Positions 20,257-30,123 of a stretch of 64,000 bases of DNA are shown here, in pieces (the first letter of the stretch is position 1; each line of letters starts with the position of its first letter). The notes beneath the pieces were generated by a model. That model searched no databases and was not told where the DNA came from. It saw only the letters and a list, made by a program, of their open reading frames with translations. The translations under genes were made by a program, and so were the position numbers. This DNA is from Rhizobium sp. RCAM05350 (GTDB lineage: Bacteria > Pseudomonadota > Alphaproteobacteria > Rhizobiales > Rhizobiaceae), in assembly GCA_024426085.1 (NCBI GenBank), contig CP087974.1:1860001-1924000 (forward strand). The letters run 5' to 3'.

Positions 20257-21887
20257 TCAGCGCCCCCACCCCGCAAGACGACCCTGCAGGCCGTAGCTGT
20301 CATCGACGCCGTCACTGCTCTCGCCCATGGTTTCACCCGCTCGCCCGACTGGCGCAACAACGGCCGGGGTCGAATAGGACGGCGCGAACGCCGTCTTCGG
20401 CGCCTGCCGCTGGACATGGAACTGGCGGATCGTCTGGCCGAGCTCAAGAATGACGGTGTGCAGGTCGTCGCAGGTTTCCTTGGCACCCGCCGCCTGATGT
20501 GAGGTCGCGCCGATTTCGGCGCCGATGCGGCCGAGATCGGATGTTGCTGCCTGGAGGCCGGTGACCTGTTCAGCCGTTTCTTCGGCAATGCCGGCAATCG
20601 CATCGTTGATGCCGCGCACCTGCTCGACGATACTGCTGATGGCGTCCTGCGTGCGGCCGACGCGTTCGACGCCTGCCTCGACCTGGGACTTCGTGCTCGA
20701 TACCAGCTGCTTGATCTCGCGGGCCGCATCGCCAGAGCGTTGCGCCAGCGCGAACCTCCTGGGCGACGACGGCAAAGCCGCGGCCGCTTTCGCCGGCGCG
20801 CGCCGCCTCGATACCGGCATTCAGCGCCAAGAGATTGGTCTGGAAAGCGATCTCATCGATGACACCGATGATCTGGCCGATCTTTTCGGCCGAAGCTTCA
20901 ATGTCGGCCATGGCGGAAATCGCCTGTCCGGCAATCTCGCCGCTATGTTCAGCGGACTGGCGGGTCACCGCGACGCTCTTTTCAGCAGCCCGCGTCTGGC
21001 CAGCATTGTGCTTGACGCGATCGACGATGGCGCCGAGCGACCTGACGGTTTCACCGAGGGCCTCGGACTGCTCCTGGGCGCTCTGAGCAATTTGCCCAGT
21101 CCGGCCCGCAAGATCACGTGACGATGTTTCCATCGTAACAGTGCGATCGGCAAGACCGATGAATTCGTTCTGCATGGCATCGAGCGCGCCATTCAGCTCC
21201 TGCGCCAGCGGCTGATAAGCCACGGGCACGTCGCTGGGCGTGCGAACGGAGAGATCGCCGCGGCCAAGGGCCTGGGTGATGTCGCCAAACAAAGCCAACG
21301 CTTCGGCTTCACCGGCCTTGCGCTGCTCGGCGAGCTGGCGCTGGTGGCTATGGCGCTGCTCATTGAAGCGCAGGGAAACGGAAATTTCGGTATCGACGAA
21401 AGCGGTGCGAACCAGAGCAGCGACGAGATCGGCCAGCTCCTTCCTGTTCGCTTTTCCGAGGGACAGCATCGATTTCGGCCAGAATTGCTCGATCATCGAG
21501 CAGATCAGGCGTTCGAGCACCACGGCGTGGCCGGCGATCTGCCAGCGCGGATCGAGCCCCATCTTGCTTTCGGTATCCGAAAGAACCTTGACGCTCGGCA
21601 TAGAGGCTGTCGAAGCGGGCGTCGGTCAGCACGCTCCAATGCGAGGACTGGAGGTCATGCAGCCGGTCGATCTGGCGGTCGCTGGTGAAATGGCGCGCGG
21701 CATCCGGAAAGGTCTGGAGGCGCTGGAAAAGATCACGCAATGCAAGTTCGACTTCTGCTCCAAGCGACTGGCGATGCTTGCGCAGGACGTCGGTCTGGTC
21801 TTCATCAAGCCCAGCAAAACGCAAGCGCTCGAGCAGGCTGCCTGCCTGAGCTTTCCTGGTCTGATCTGGCGATGTTTCCTGCCTCAC
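20257..21887 (-). CDS. icpA: cytoplasmic globin-fold methyl-accepting chemotaxis protein IcpA
   Basis: First gene of the che operon. There are no membrane spans: an N-terminal globin-sensor-type domain (about residues 20-180) is followed by a HAMP-like helical region and a methyl-accepting signalling domain with the hairpin tip [20 protein letters not shown]. In heme-binding globin sensors the F-helix motif is H-x-x-I-G-L; here it reads [10 protein letters not shown], with Glu in place of the proximal His, so heme binding through that ligand is unlikely. At least two errors (near 21600 and 20755) split it. GTG 21887 is the start in frame; an ATG at 21915 would need another one-base change. 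20124-20256 has no gene. Confidence 0.85.
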
Positions 21888-22491
21888 GCTTTTCCCCGGT
21901 CCGGTATGTCATCTCTGGAAACCGTGTGGCTCTCAGAGGTATTCTGTAGAAAATCAAACTCTTGCTGCTTGGTCGCATGCCTTGGAACAGCGCGACGCAT
22001 CCATCCAACGGATGTTTCAAAGAAGCGATGCCCAAGCGTGCCGTCTTGCAGGACGCCATGTGGAGACGGCTGAGATGCCGGCTGGCCACGGCGATCGGCC
22101 GCTTCGTTCCCAAGAGATATCCGGTGAAAGTGCATACCGGATCAGAACCGGTTCGTCGGTGCGGCGTCATGCCTTGCCGGGAAGTAGATTTCCCACTCCG
22201 ACGTGTACGACCATGTTTATGGTTAATTCCTTGCTTGAAGGTTAACGGTTGATCGTCCGTATCTTCTTTCACTAAAATTAGCCGTATATTGCCCTCACCC
22301 GGCGCAACCGCCTGTGAATCGGGGGTTTGTGCACGCTGGAGAAACAACAGGTTTTCAATGGTAAAACTTGGGAGTTGATCTTGAGGGACCCCGCCATTAA
22401 CTACTGCCTATTCTGACCGGCGCAAGCCATGCGCAAGCATAACCGGACAAAGTGAAGCGGCATCATGATGATGACGTAAAAGGAACGGGCA
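21888..22491. promoter_or_regulatory. intergenic region upstream of the che operon
   Basis: About 600 bp between icpA and the small ORF at 22492. It must contain the che operon promoter, which is expected to be under VisNR/Rem-type control in rhizobia, but I could not assign a specific promoter or operator. No convincing gene is present; the frames on the minus strand look like non-coding extensions. Confidence 0.4.
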
Positions 22492-22605
22492 ATGATTGTT
22501 CTGGGACTAAGCGCTACGCTTATCGCCACCCTTACACTGGCAGCGGTCTCCATCCTCCTCAATATCGAGGATGATCGTAAGTCGTCGAATGCCCGGATTT
22601 TCTAG
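22492..22605 (+). CDS. small single-span membrane peptide (37 aa)
   Basis: ATG 22492 is preceded by AAAAGGAACGGGCA, which includes a plausible ribosome-binding site (AAGGA). The 37 residues contain one strongly hydrophobic segment (ATLIATLTLAAVSILL) and a charged tail (NIEDDRKSSNARIF), then TAG. The good ribosome-binding site and a hydrophobic core with charged flank favour a real gene, but I do not recognise it. 22606-22777 holds no gene. Confidence 0.45.
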   Translation: MIVLGLSATLIATLTLAAVSILLNIEDDRKSSNARIF

Positions 22606-22777
22606 GAAATAGTTCAACCGCACTTCAGCACGGAAGCATATGTGCCTTGCAGGAGGCGATGCATTGCGGCGTGTCATTAGACACAAGACGCACCACGTGC
22701 CGTTGAAGGTCACAGCCCGCCAGTTTTCCTCGTTTTTTCTCACCGCTCTTGATCGCATACCGGAACAGCCGGTAAGA

Positions 22778-22795
22778 CCCGCCCTGAAGGGCGGG
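22778..22795 (-). terminator. hairpin terminator of the MFS gene
   Basis: CCCGCCC-tgaa-GGGCGGG lies 10 bp beyond the MFS stop. The T run on the minus strand is weak, so termination may be only partial. Confidence 0.55.
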
Positions 22796-22804
22796 CCTGC
22801 AAGT

Positions 22805-24242
22805 TCATTCGGCTGGAGCGTATTGTACATCTGCCGCAATCTCGGCTTGACGTGGCAGCGTGAGGGCAACGATCAGTCCCAAAACAGTCCCCACAGCGGC
22901 CAGATAGACGGCAAACCGCGTGCCTTCGACAAGACCAACAGCGGCCGTCTGACCGACTGATCCCCCAACGCCATTGGCGACGGCGACCAGGATGGCGAGA
23001 CCGACGGCCAGCCCAACCTGCAGGCTGGTGGAGGCCATGCCCGACGCCACGCCTTGCTCTTCCTGGGCAACCCCGGTCGCCGACACGATCCACATGGCGG
23101 TCCACACCATGCCCTGGCCGACGCCGAGCACGGCCATGCCCGGAACCAACCCGGCATAACCCCATTCCGGCGAAATCCCGTATGCGAACGCAACCATGCC
23201 GGCGACGCTGAGAACCTGGCCGATCACCAGGCTGGCGCGGACGCCCGAGCCGGTTGCCATACGCTCACCCAGTTGCGTGCCGACGAAGATGGCAATGGCC
23301 GGAACGAGGAACGCCAGCCCGGTCCACAGCGCATCGAAACCCAGCATGCCCTGGAAGAGTACGGTTTCGAAATAGGGCAAAGCCCCCAGCGTGGCGCCGA
23401 AGAACAGCGTCAACAGCATGCCCGCCAGCGCATAGCGGTTGGAGAACAGGCGCAGCGGCATCAGAGGGTCGTCGCTACGGGCTTCGATGACGAAGAAGGC
23501 AGCAAGCAGAACCAGACCGGCAACCAGTGCCACCAAGATGGAGGGTGACGCCCAGCCGGATCCCGGTCCCTGCACCAGCACATAGACCAGCAAAGTAATA
23601 CCGATCGTCGCCGTCAGCGCGCCGGGTAAGTCGAAGCTGCGATGCGAGCCTTGGTTGACATCGCGCGGCATGACGATCAGAGCGCCGGCGATGATGATGG
23701 CAACAAGCGGCACGTTGACGAAGAACACGGCAGGCCAGCCATAGGCGCTGGTAAGAATACCGCCGAGCAGAGCGCCGACGGTCAGCCCCGAGGCACCGGC
23801 ACCGCCCCAGACGGCCAAAGCGCGGTTTGCGCTCGCGGCCTTCGGCAAACAACGTGGTGACCAGCGACAGCGTCGCCGGAAACAGCAGGGCGCCGCCGAC
23901 ACCCTGGATGGCTCGGGCGATGATGATGGCGCTCGGGCTGGTGGCCAGACCGCCGACCAGCGACGAGGCCCCCGTAAAGCGCCAGAGCGAAGATAAAGAT
24001 CCGGCGGCGGCCGAGAAGATCGGCGGCACGGCCGCCCAGAAGCAGGAAGCCGCCGAAGGCGACACCATAGGCGCTGACAACCCATTGCAGGGTCTGCCGG
24101 GAAAAGCCCAGTTGCGCGCCGATGTCCGGCAGCGCAACGAACACGATGTTATAGTCGACGGCGATGACCAGTTGGGCGAAGGCGAGCAGGAACAATGTCC
24201 AGCCCAGCCGGCGTCGACCGCCGTTTGGGGGGATGGTGACAT
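22805..24242 (-). CDS. MFS multidrug exporter, DHA2-type (14 spans)
   Basis: A proton-driven efflux permease. The start is ATG 24242 (MSPSPQTAVDAGW). The first span (LFLLAFAQLVIAVDYNIVF) carries the Asp common in DHA2 exporters, and the loop after span 2 has the family motif GGRAADLLGRRRIF. Later parts include GLALVGALLGG-like spans and the central helices of a 14-span carrier. Three errors (near 24215, 23977 and 23820) move the frame; repaired length is about 478 residues. The divergent ArsR-family gene and shared operator-like palindromes indicate local control. The substrate cannot be read from the sequence. Confidence 0.85.
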
Positions 24243-24296
24243 GATTGAAATCTCTTCGTTGTGGGAGCAAGGCTGCGCAGCTTTGATGATTTGATA

Positions 24297-24359
24297 GTAC
24301 GGATAGAATCGTACAATTGTCAACGCAAAGACGATCAAAAAGTTTGACTGTACGCGTAC
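24297..24359. promoter_or_regulatory. palindromic operator candidates between MFS gene and arsR-family gene
   Basis: Two GTAC palindromes: GTACGGATAGAATCGTAC (24297-24314, GTACG-N8-CGTAC) and GTACGCGTAC (24350-24359). The second sits between TTGACT (24344-24349) and TTATCT (24366-24371), a credible -35/-10 pair for the rightward gene. A repressor bound here would block both directions. The -10 box is only about 5 bp from the ATG, so the transcript could be leaderless or nearly so. Confidence 0.6.
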
Positions 24360-24375
24360 GGTTTATTATCTTCTC

Positions 24376-24687
24376 ATGATGAACGACCATCATCCCACGC
24401 GTGAAGACCTTCGCCTGCCCGATGTCCTTTTGGCTCTGGGCAATCCGATCCGGCTTGCGGCGGTGAAACAGATCGCAATCGGCGAATGTATCTGCAGCGA
24501 CTTCGTGACCGATGTTTCGAAATCGACCATGACGCATCACTGGCGCGTGCTGCGCGAGGCCGGCGTGATCCAGCAGCGGCCGGAGGGCCGGGTCATCTAT
24601 ATGTCGTTACGGCGGGATGACCTGGAAGCACGGTTTCCAGGGCTGTTGTCAGCGATCTTCAACGCAGATCAGGCAGCATCAGCATAA
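24376..24687 (+). CDS. ArsR-family winged-helix repressor
   Basis: A small (103-residue) DNA-binding regulator. The winged helix is clear: LPDVLLALGNPIRLAAVKQI, CSDFVTDVSKSTMTHHWRVL as the recognition helix region, and the wing REAGVIQQRPEGRVIYMSL. The single Cys residues at CICSD do not form the classic CVC metal motif, so metal sensing is not evident. It faces the MFS exporter across 133 bp containing palindromes, and most likely represses that exporter and itself. Two ATG codons in tandem (24376, 24379) could start it. Confidence 0.85.
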   Translation: MMNDHHPTREDLRLPDVLLALGNPIRLAAVKQIAIGECICSDFVTDVSKSTMTHHWRVLREAGVIQQRPEGRVIYMSLRRDDLEARFPGLLSAIFNADQAASA

Positions 24688-24737
24688 GCTGACCGGAAAC
24701 AGGCGAACTCATACCCATGTGCTCCGGCGGCAGCCGT

Positions 24738-26106
24738 CTATAAAGCCCGGACGAGCTTGGTCCAGCTTGCCGCGTAGCCGGCATAAGCTTCAGGAACGGC
24801 CCCCTCGAACTCCACCGTATGCGCCTGCGCCCTATTGCCATCGGCAAGGCATGCCGCGCCGAGGCTGGTGCCGGTGGCGCTCTGGCTGCCGATCAGCACC
24901 GGCCGGCCGGTGGCGGCTTTGAGCATCCGCAGATAGGTTGGATTGACCGCGAACGGTCCCTCGACGACGACTTCGCCCTGCGCACCGATCAGGTCCAGCG
25001 AACTGGCCGTCATCATCGCCAGATAGAACGAAACAACGGCAAGCCGCTGCGGGCCGGTCAAGGACGCCTCGTCGCAGGTCCAGCGTGCCTTGGCATGCGG
25101 GAACGGCCCCGAGCCCTCCGGCACCGATGGCAGAAGCATCCATCGAGCGGCGGTGACCTGCGCCTCGACGTCCTCAGAAACCGTCACAGCCGGATCGGGG
25201 ATGAGCGTCGAGAAGGCGCGTCCACCCATGAACCGCGCAGACGGCACGGGATCGCCGAGCGCATTGACGTTGATCAGTGTGTCGCGTGCTTCATCCAGCG
25301 CCACCTTCCTTGCGCCCATCGCCATCATCACCACCCAGGTTCCCGTGGACACCACGGAGAACGGTGCTGCCCGCGTCAGCACATGCGGTAGCAGCGAGGA
25401 ATTGGAATCGTGGATGCCTGCAATAGACCGGCAAGCCGACAGGCAATCCGGTGCCCTTCGCCGCCTGCTGGGTCAGTCCACCCAGAACATCGCTCGCGCG
25501 CCGCACCGGCGCAAACAGCGGCCGCCAGCCGCGGGCATCGACCATGGTCGAGAAGTCGCCTTTGTAGGGGTTCCACAGGTCGGTGTGGCAGCCGAGCGAG
25601 GTCAGCTCAGTGGAGAGAACGCCGGTCAGCCGGTAGGACCAGTATTGCGCATAGGTCAGGATACTGGCGACATCGGCAAAACGGTCGGGATACGTCTGTT
25701 CCTGCCAGTAGATCTGGGCGCCAATGTTCAGCCCCATCGGCAGCCGAGCAGCGCCGGTTTCGGCAAAGGGCGGGCGAACCTTTTCATAATCTTCGGCGAG
25801 CGTATCGGGGCCGGTGAATTCATAGTCGAGCAGCGGCAGGGCGAGATCCCCGTTCTTGTCGAGCAGAACCGCGGTTGCCCCATGGGTGGTCACGGAGATC
25901 GCATCGACCGGTGTCTGGGCATTCAGCGTTGCCAAGCTTTCGGTGATGAAACGCCACAGGCGCTCGACGTCGAAATGCGGGTACAGGCCTTCGGTCACGA
26001 CGCCATTGGCCGTCTTGCGCACCGCGGTTTCCTCGAACCGGTCGAGATCGACCAAAGCGACCTTGGCATTCGTCTTGCCGATATCGATGACTGCGATGGT
26101 TTTCAT
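24738..26106 (-). CDS. rhaK: rhamnose kinase-like protein RhaK
   Basis: FGGY-type sugar kinase, last gene of the rhaRSTPQUK operon. The N-terminus MKTIAVIDIGKTNAKVALVD is the phosphate-1 motif of the ASKHA fold. In Rhizobium leguminosarum RhaK is needed not only for catabolism but also for ABC-transporter activity. One error near 25380 splits the gene; the repaired protein is about 455 residues and ends WTKLVRAL. It begins 4 bp after rhaU. Confidence 0.9.
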
Positions 26107-26110
26107 GGCA

Positions 26111-26425
26111 TTACTTCATATGAAAGACGGTAACGAGTGGGACGGCGACGGGCTCGTTATCCGCCTTCACCTCCATGATATCGGCCATATAGGCCCACCA
26201 TTTCTGCATTACCGGATGATTGGGCAGGTCGGCCATGGTGTGATCATCCCGCCGCCAGAGCACTCCGAACAGCAGGTTGGTCTCCTCGTCGAGATGGATC
26301 GAGTAATCCGAAACACCGGCGTCCGTCAGAAGCGCCGACAGTTCCGGCCAGATCGCATCGTGACGGGCCTTGTATTCTTCGGTCATGCCGGGATTGAGCC
26401 GCATGCGAAAAGCGTATTTTTCCAT
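26111..26425 (-). CDS. rhaU: L-rhamnose mutarotase RhaU (RhaM)
   Basis: Intact 104-residue dimeric alpha-beta protein that interconverts rhamnose anomers. Characteristic features are [20 protein letters not shown], the catalytic-type His in RHDAIWPEL, and the [20 protein letters not shown] segment. It lies between rhaQ and rhaK with gaps under 10 bp, consistent with co-transcription. Confidence 0.93.
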   Translation of the reverse strand: MEKYAFRMRLNPGMTEEYKARHDAIWPELSALLTDAGVSDYSIHLDEETNLLFGVLWRRDDHTMADLPNHPVMQKWWAYMADIMEVKADNEPVAVPLVTVFHMK

Positions 26426-26432
26426 GTCGTCC

Positions 26433-27439
26433 TCAATGAGCCGCGCGACGTCGGGCGCGGGACCACAGGATCGGCAATGCGATGACGGAAATCAACAGCA
26501 CGCCGATGAAGATCGACATGACGATGCCGGGAACATTGAGGAGACCGAAACCGAAGGTGACCATGCCCATGATGAAGGCTGCGAGCACGACGCCCGGAAT
26601 GGTGCCTGAACCGCCGAGGATGCTGACACCGCCGAGCACGACCATGGTGACCACCTCCAGCTCGACACCCAGCGCAATCGAGGGCCGCGTCGAGCCGAGG
26701 CGCGAGGTCAGGCAGATGGAAGCAATACCAGCCATCAGGCCCGTGAGCAGGAACAGGATGAACTTGACGCGGCCGACGCGGACGCCGGAAAACAGCGCCA
26801 CCGTCTGGTTGTTGCCGATGGCATAGACGGCACGGCCGAAATTGGTCTTGTGCAGCAGCACGCTGTAGACAATGGCGAACAGCACGAACAGCGCGAATTC
26901 GAACGAGAAAACCCACCAGACATAACCCTGGCCGAAATAGGCGAAGCTGGCCGGATATCCGGTATAGGCCTGGTCTCCCAATATAATGAAGGACAGGCCG
27001 CATGAAACAGGCTCATCGTGCCGATGGTGACAACGATCGATGGCAGGCCGAGGCCGGTGATCAGCAGGCCATTGACCGCGCCGCAGAGCAGACCGGTGCC
27101 GAGGCCGACGACGACCAGCATCGGTGTATCGGCACCCATCGTCACGGCAAGCCCCATGGCCGTCGAGGACAGGGCGATAATTGAGGCGACGGACAGGTCG
27201 ATCTCGCCGGAAATAATGACCAGCGCCATGGCAAAGGCAATCAGCGCCTTTTCGGTGAAATTGAATGTCGCGTCGGACAGGTTCCACGGATCGAGGAAAT
27301 AGGGCGAGGCAAACGAGTTGATGGCAAAGATCAGGATCGCCACGACCAGAAGCAGGCTCTCCCAGCTCTTCAGCGCGCGGTTGCCGCGGCTCTGCAGACG
27401 GTCCGGAATGATCCTTGGTGAAAGATGCGCTTCCGCCAT
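26433..27439 (-). CDS. rhaQ: rhamnose ABC transporter permease RhaQ
   Basis: Inner-membrane permease of the CUT2 family (ribose/rhamnose type). Multiple spans such as [20 protein letters not shown] are visible, with the family segment [20 protein letters not shown]. One error near 27003 splits the gene after TIGTMSLFH; the continuing frame reads [22 protein letters not shown] 27439 overlaps the rhaP stop (TGATG). Repaired length about 335 residues. Confidence 0.92.
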
Positions 27440-28416
27440 CACACCGCCTCCGCTTTCTTCAAAATGACACGGCCCTTGCGCTTTTCAGTGCGGGCGTTGA
27501 CGGCAACAGCGATGATGATCACCGTTCCGGAAATCGCCAGCTGCGCGAAGGGCGAGATATTGATGACCGGCAGCGCATTCTTGATGACGCCCAGGAACAG
27601 GCTGCCGAGCACGGCACCGCCGACCGAGCCGATTCCACCGGCAATCGAGATGCCGCCGATGACGCAGGCCGCGATGATATCGAGCTCAAAACCGGCGGCG
27701 ATATCGACATAGGCGACCGCATAACGCGACACCCAGAGATAACCGGCGAGACCAGCGAGACCGCCGGACAGGCAATAGGCGAAGAAGCGTGTGCGGCCGA
27801 CATCGATGCCGGTATAGACGGCCGCATGCGGATTGCCGCCGACGGCGAAGAAGGCGCGACCGACCGGTGTGCGCGTCATCAGCAGGTAGACGGCGGCAAT
27901 CGCGAGGACCGAGAGCCATGACAGGACGGGAAAACCGATCAGCGAGGCACGCGGCAATGCCTTGAAGGCGTCGCTCATCTGGTGGGCATTGATCCAGGCA
28001 CCCTTGCTCAGCAGAAAGATGGTGCCGCGATAAATGGTCAGCGTACCGAGCGTCACGACGATCGGCGGGATATCGAGCTTCCAGACGAGCAGGCCGTTGA
28101 TCGAACCGAGCAACGCGCCAAGCGCGACCACCACCAGAATGACCAACGGGATCGGTATGCCCGGAAAGGCCGCGTTGATCATCGCCGCGACCATACCGCT
28201 GAGCGCCAGATTGGCGGCCATCGACAGATCGATGCAGCGCGTCAGAATGACGGCCATCTGGCCAAGCGCCAGGATGATCAGGATCGAGGTGTCATTATAG
28301 ACGCGCGCCAGATTGGCGGGTGCTACGAAACCGGGGAAGCGCAGCGCGATCAGGAAGACCAGCGCGACGATGGCGATGACCAAAAGGATTTCGCGGTTCT
28401 TGAGCAGCTTTGCCAT
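27439..28416 (-). CDS. rhaP: rhamnose ABC transporter permease RhaP
   Basis: Second CUT2-family permease, intact at 325 residues from ATG 28416 ([20 protein letters not shown]). The conserved CUT2 loop is RCIDLSMAANLALSGMVAAM, and the late segment ELDIIAACVIGGISIAGGIG is typical. ATG overlaps the TAA of rhaT (TAATG). A longer frame upstream is out of register with rhaT and caused by rhaT frame errors. Confidence 0.94.
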   Translation of the reverse strand: MAKLLKNREILLVIAIVALVFLIALRFPGFVAPANLARVYNDTSILIILALGQMAVILTRCIDLSMAANLALSGMVAAMINAAFPGIPIPLVILVVVALGALLGSINGLLVWKLDIPPIVVTLGTLTIYRGTIFLLSKGAWINAHQMSDAFKALPRASLIGFPVLSWLSVLAIAAVYLLMTRTPVGRAFFAVGGNPHAAVYTGIDVGRTRFFAYCLSGGLAGLAGYLWVSRYAVAYVDIAAGFELDIIAACVIGGISIAGGIGSVGGAVLGSLFLGVIKNALPVINISPFAQLAISGTVIIIAVAVNARTEKRKGRVILKKAEAV

Positions 28417-29913
28417 TACGCGGCCTCCCCTATGCCGGCGGCTGCCCCGGACCAGCTTTTCGGCCGTCAGCTCGGCGCGTTCTGAAACGTCCGGCGATGC
28501 GACCTTCACGCATGACGATGACCCGATCGGCCATGCCCATGATTTCGGGGATTTCCGAGGAGACCATGATGACGCTCAATCCCTGCCCTGCCAGTTCGCT
28601 CATGAAGGCATGCACCGCAGCCTTGGAGCCGATGTCGATGCCCTTGGTCGGTTCATCGAGAATGATCACCTTCGGCTGGGTCGCCAGCCATTTGGCAATC
28701 ACCACCTTCTGCTGGTTGCCGCCTGAAAGCGTGCCAACGTCCTGATCAAGCGAGGCGGCGCGCAGATCGAGGCGCTGCGTATATTCGCGCCAAGGCAAAT
28801 TCATTGGCAAGCTTCAGGAAACCGGCGCGCGAGGTTTTCTGCAGCGACGGTAACGTGACGTTCTGGAAAATCGGCAGGCCGATGATCGCGCCCTGGCGGC
28901 CGCGTTCTTCCGGCACATAGACGATACCCGCCTCGATCGCTTCGGCCGGAGAGCGGATGACGAGTACGTCGCCGTTCAGCCTGACCGCACCGGCAGACGG
29001 CCGGGTGATGCCAATCAGCGACTGCATGAATTCGGAGCGGCCGGCGCCGATCAGGCCATAAAAACCAAGGATTTCACCGCGGCGAAGCTCGAAATTGATA
29101 TCCTCAAATTCGGTCGGATGGCGATAGCCCGGAAACCGTCAGGACCGGTTCGCCGATCGCGACATCAACCTTCGGGAAAACCTGGCCGACATCACGGCCG
29201 ACCATCATCTTGACCAGCTGATCCTGCGTCACATCGGCAATCAGCCCCTCACCGACCATGCCGCCATCATGAAACACGGTGTAGCGATCGGCGATGCGGA
29301 AGATTTCATCGAACTTGTGGCTGATGAACAGGATCGCCTTGCCGTCCGCTTTCAACCGATCGATCAGTTCGTAGAGTTCGTGGATTTCCTTGTGCGATAA
29401 AGCGGCCGTCGGCTCGTCCATGATGACGACACTGGCATCGATCGACAGGGCGCGGGCAATCGCCACCATATGCTTGTTGGCAATGCCGAGATCGCGCAGC
29501 CGGATGGTCGGGTCGATTTCCGCCCCGACGCGGCGCAGCAGTTCGCGGGCGTTGGTGTTGAGCTTGTTCCAGTCGATCAGGCCGAAGCGGCCGCGCGGGG
29601 CATGGCCGAGAAAGATGTTTTCGGCGACTGACAGTTCGTCGAACAGCACAGTTTCCTGATGGATCGCGGTGACACCGGCATGCGCGGCGGCCATGGCTGT
29701 CGGGAAGTGGGTTTCGGCTCCATCGACCCGGATCGTGCCGCCGTCCGGCTGGTAGATGCCGGTGAGAATCTTGACGAGCGTCGATTTGCCGGCACCGTTT
29801 TCACCGATCAGCGCCGTGACGGAACCGGGATACAAAGCGAGCGAGACGCCGGACAGCGCTTTTACGCCCGGAAAGGACTTGGATATGCCCTCAAGAGCAA
29901 CGGCGGGTTTCAT
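28416..29913 (-). CDS. rhaT: rhamnose ABC transporter ATPase RhaT
   Basis: CUT2-type ATPase with two fused nucleotide-binding domains. Domain 1 has Walker [10 protein letters not shown] and Walker [13 protein letters not shown]; domain 2 has the signature [15 protein letters not shown] and Walker [13 protein letters not shown]. The start is ATG 29913 ([20 protein letters not shown]). Errors near 29133, 28800, 28484 (ttc-a-gaac) and 28446 split it; the true tail ends AAAGIGEAA at TAA 28416-28418. Repaired length is about 498 residues. Confidence 0.92.
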
Positions 29914-30006
29914 CCGCGATGTGGTCGTTTCCTGCAGCAAGAGGCAATCCACCGGTGGTGTTGAGTTTGAATGAGTATGAGGAAACGTCGCGGCAGACGC
30001 GATCAC

Positions 30007-30107
30007 TCCCTCCCCTTGTGGGGAGGGTTGGGGAGGGGACCTCCTTCCAAAAGGAAGAACCCCTCCCCTCCGCTTCGCTCCAACCCTCCCCACAAGGGGG
30101 AGGGTTA
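30007..30107. repeat. RIME/REP-like intergenic palindrome between rhaS and rhaT
   Basis: Two outer arms (around 30008-30032 and 30081-30104) share CCCTCCCC-TTGTGGGGAGGG in inverse orientation, with an inner hairpin AGGGGACCTCCTTCC / GGAAGAACCCCT. The GC-rich double palindrome of about 100 bp in an operon gap resembles the rhizobial intergenic mosaic elements. It could lower expression of the genes after rhaS. Confidence 0.7.
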
Positions 30108-30123
30108 AACTGCGCACGCCGGA

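Noticed and set aside
29914..30117. N-terminal extension of RhaT through the palindrome
   Set aside because: The residues are a translation of the GC-rich repeat; the ABC domain begins at ATG 29913.
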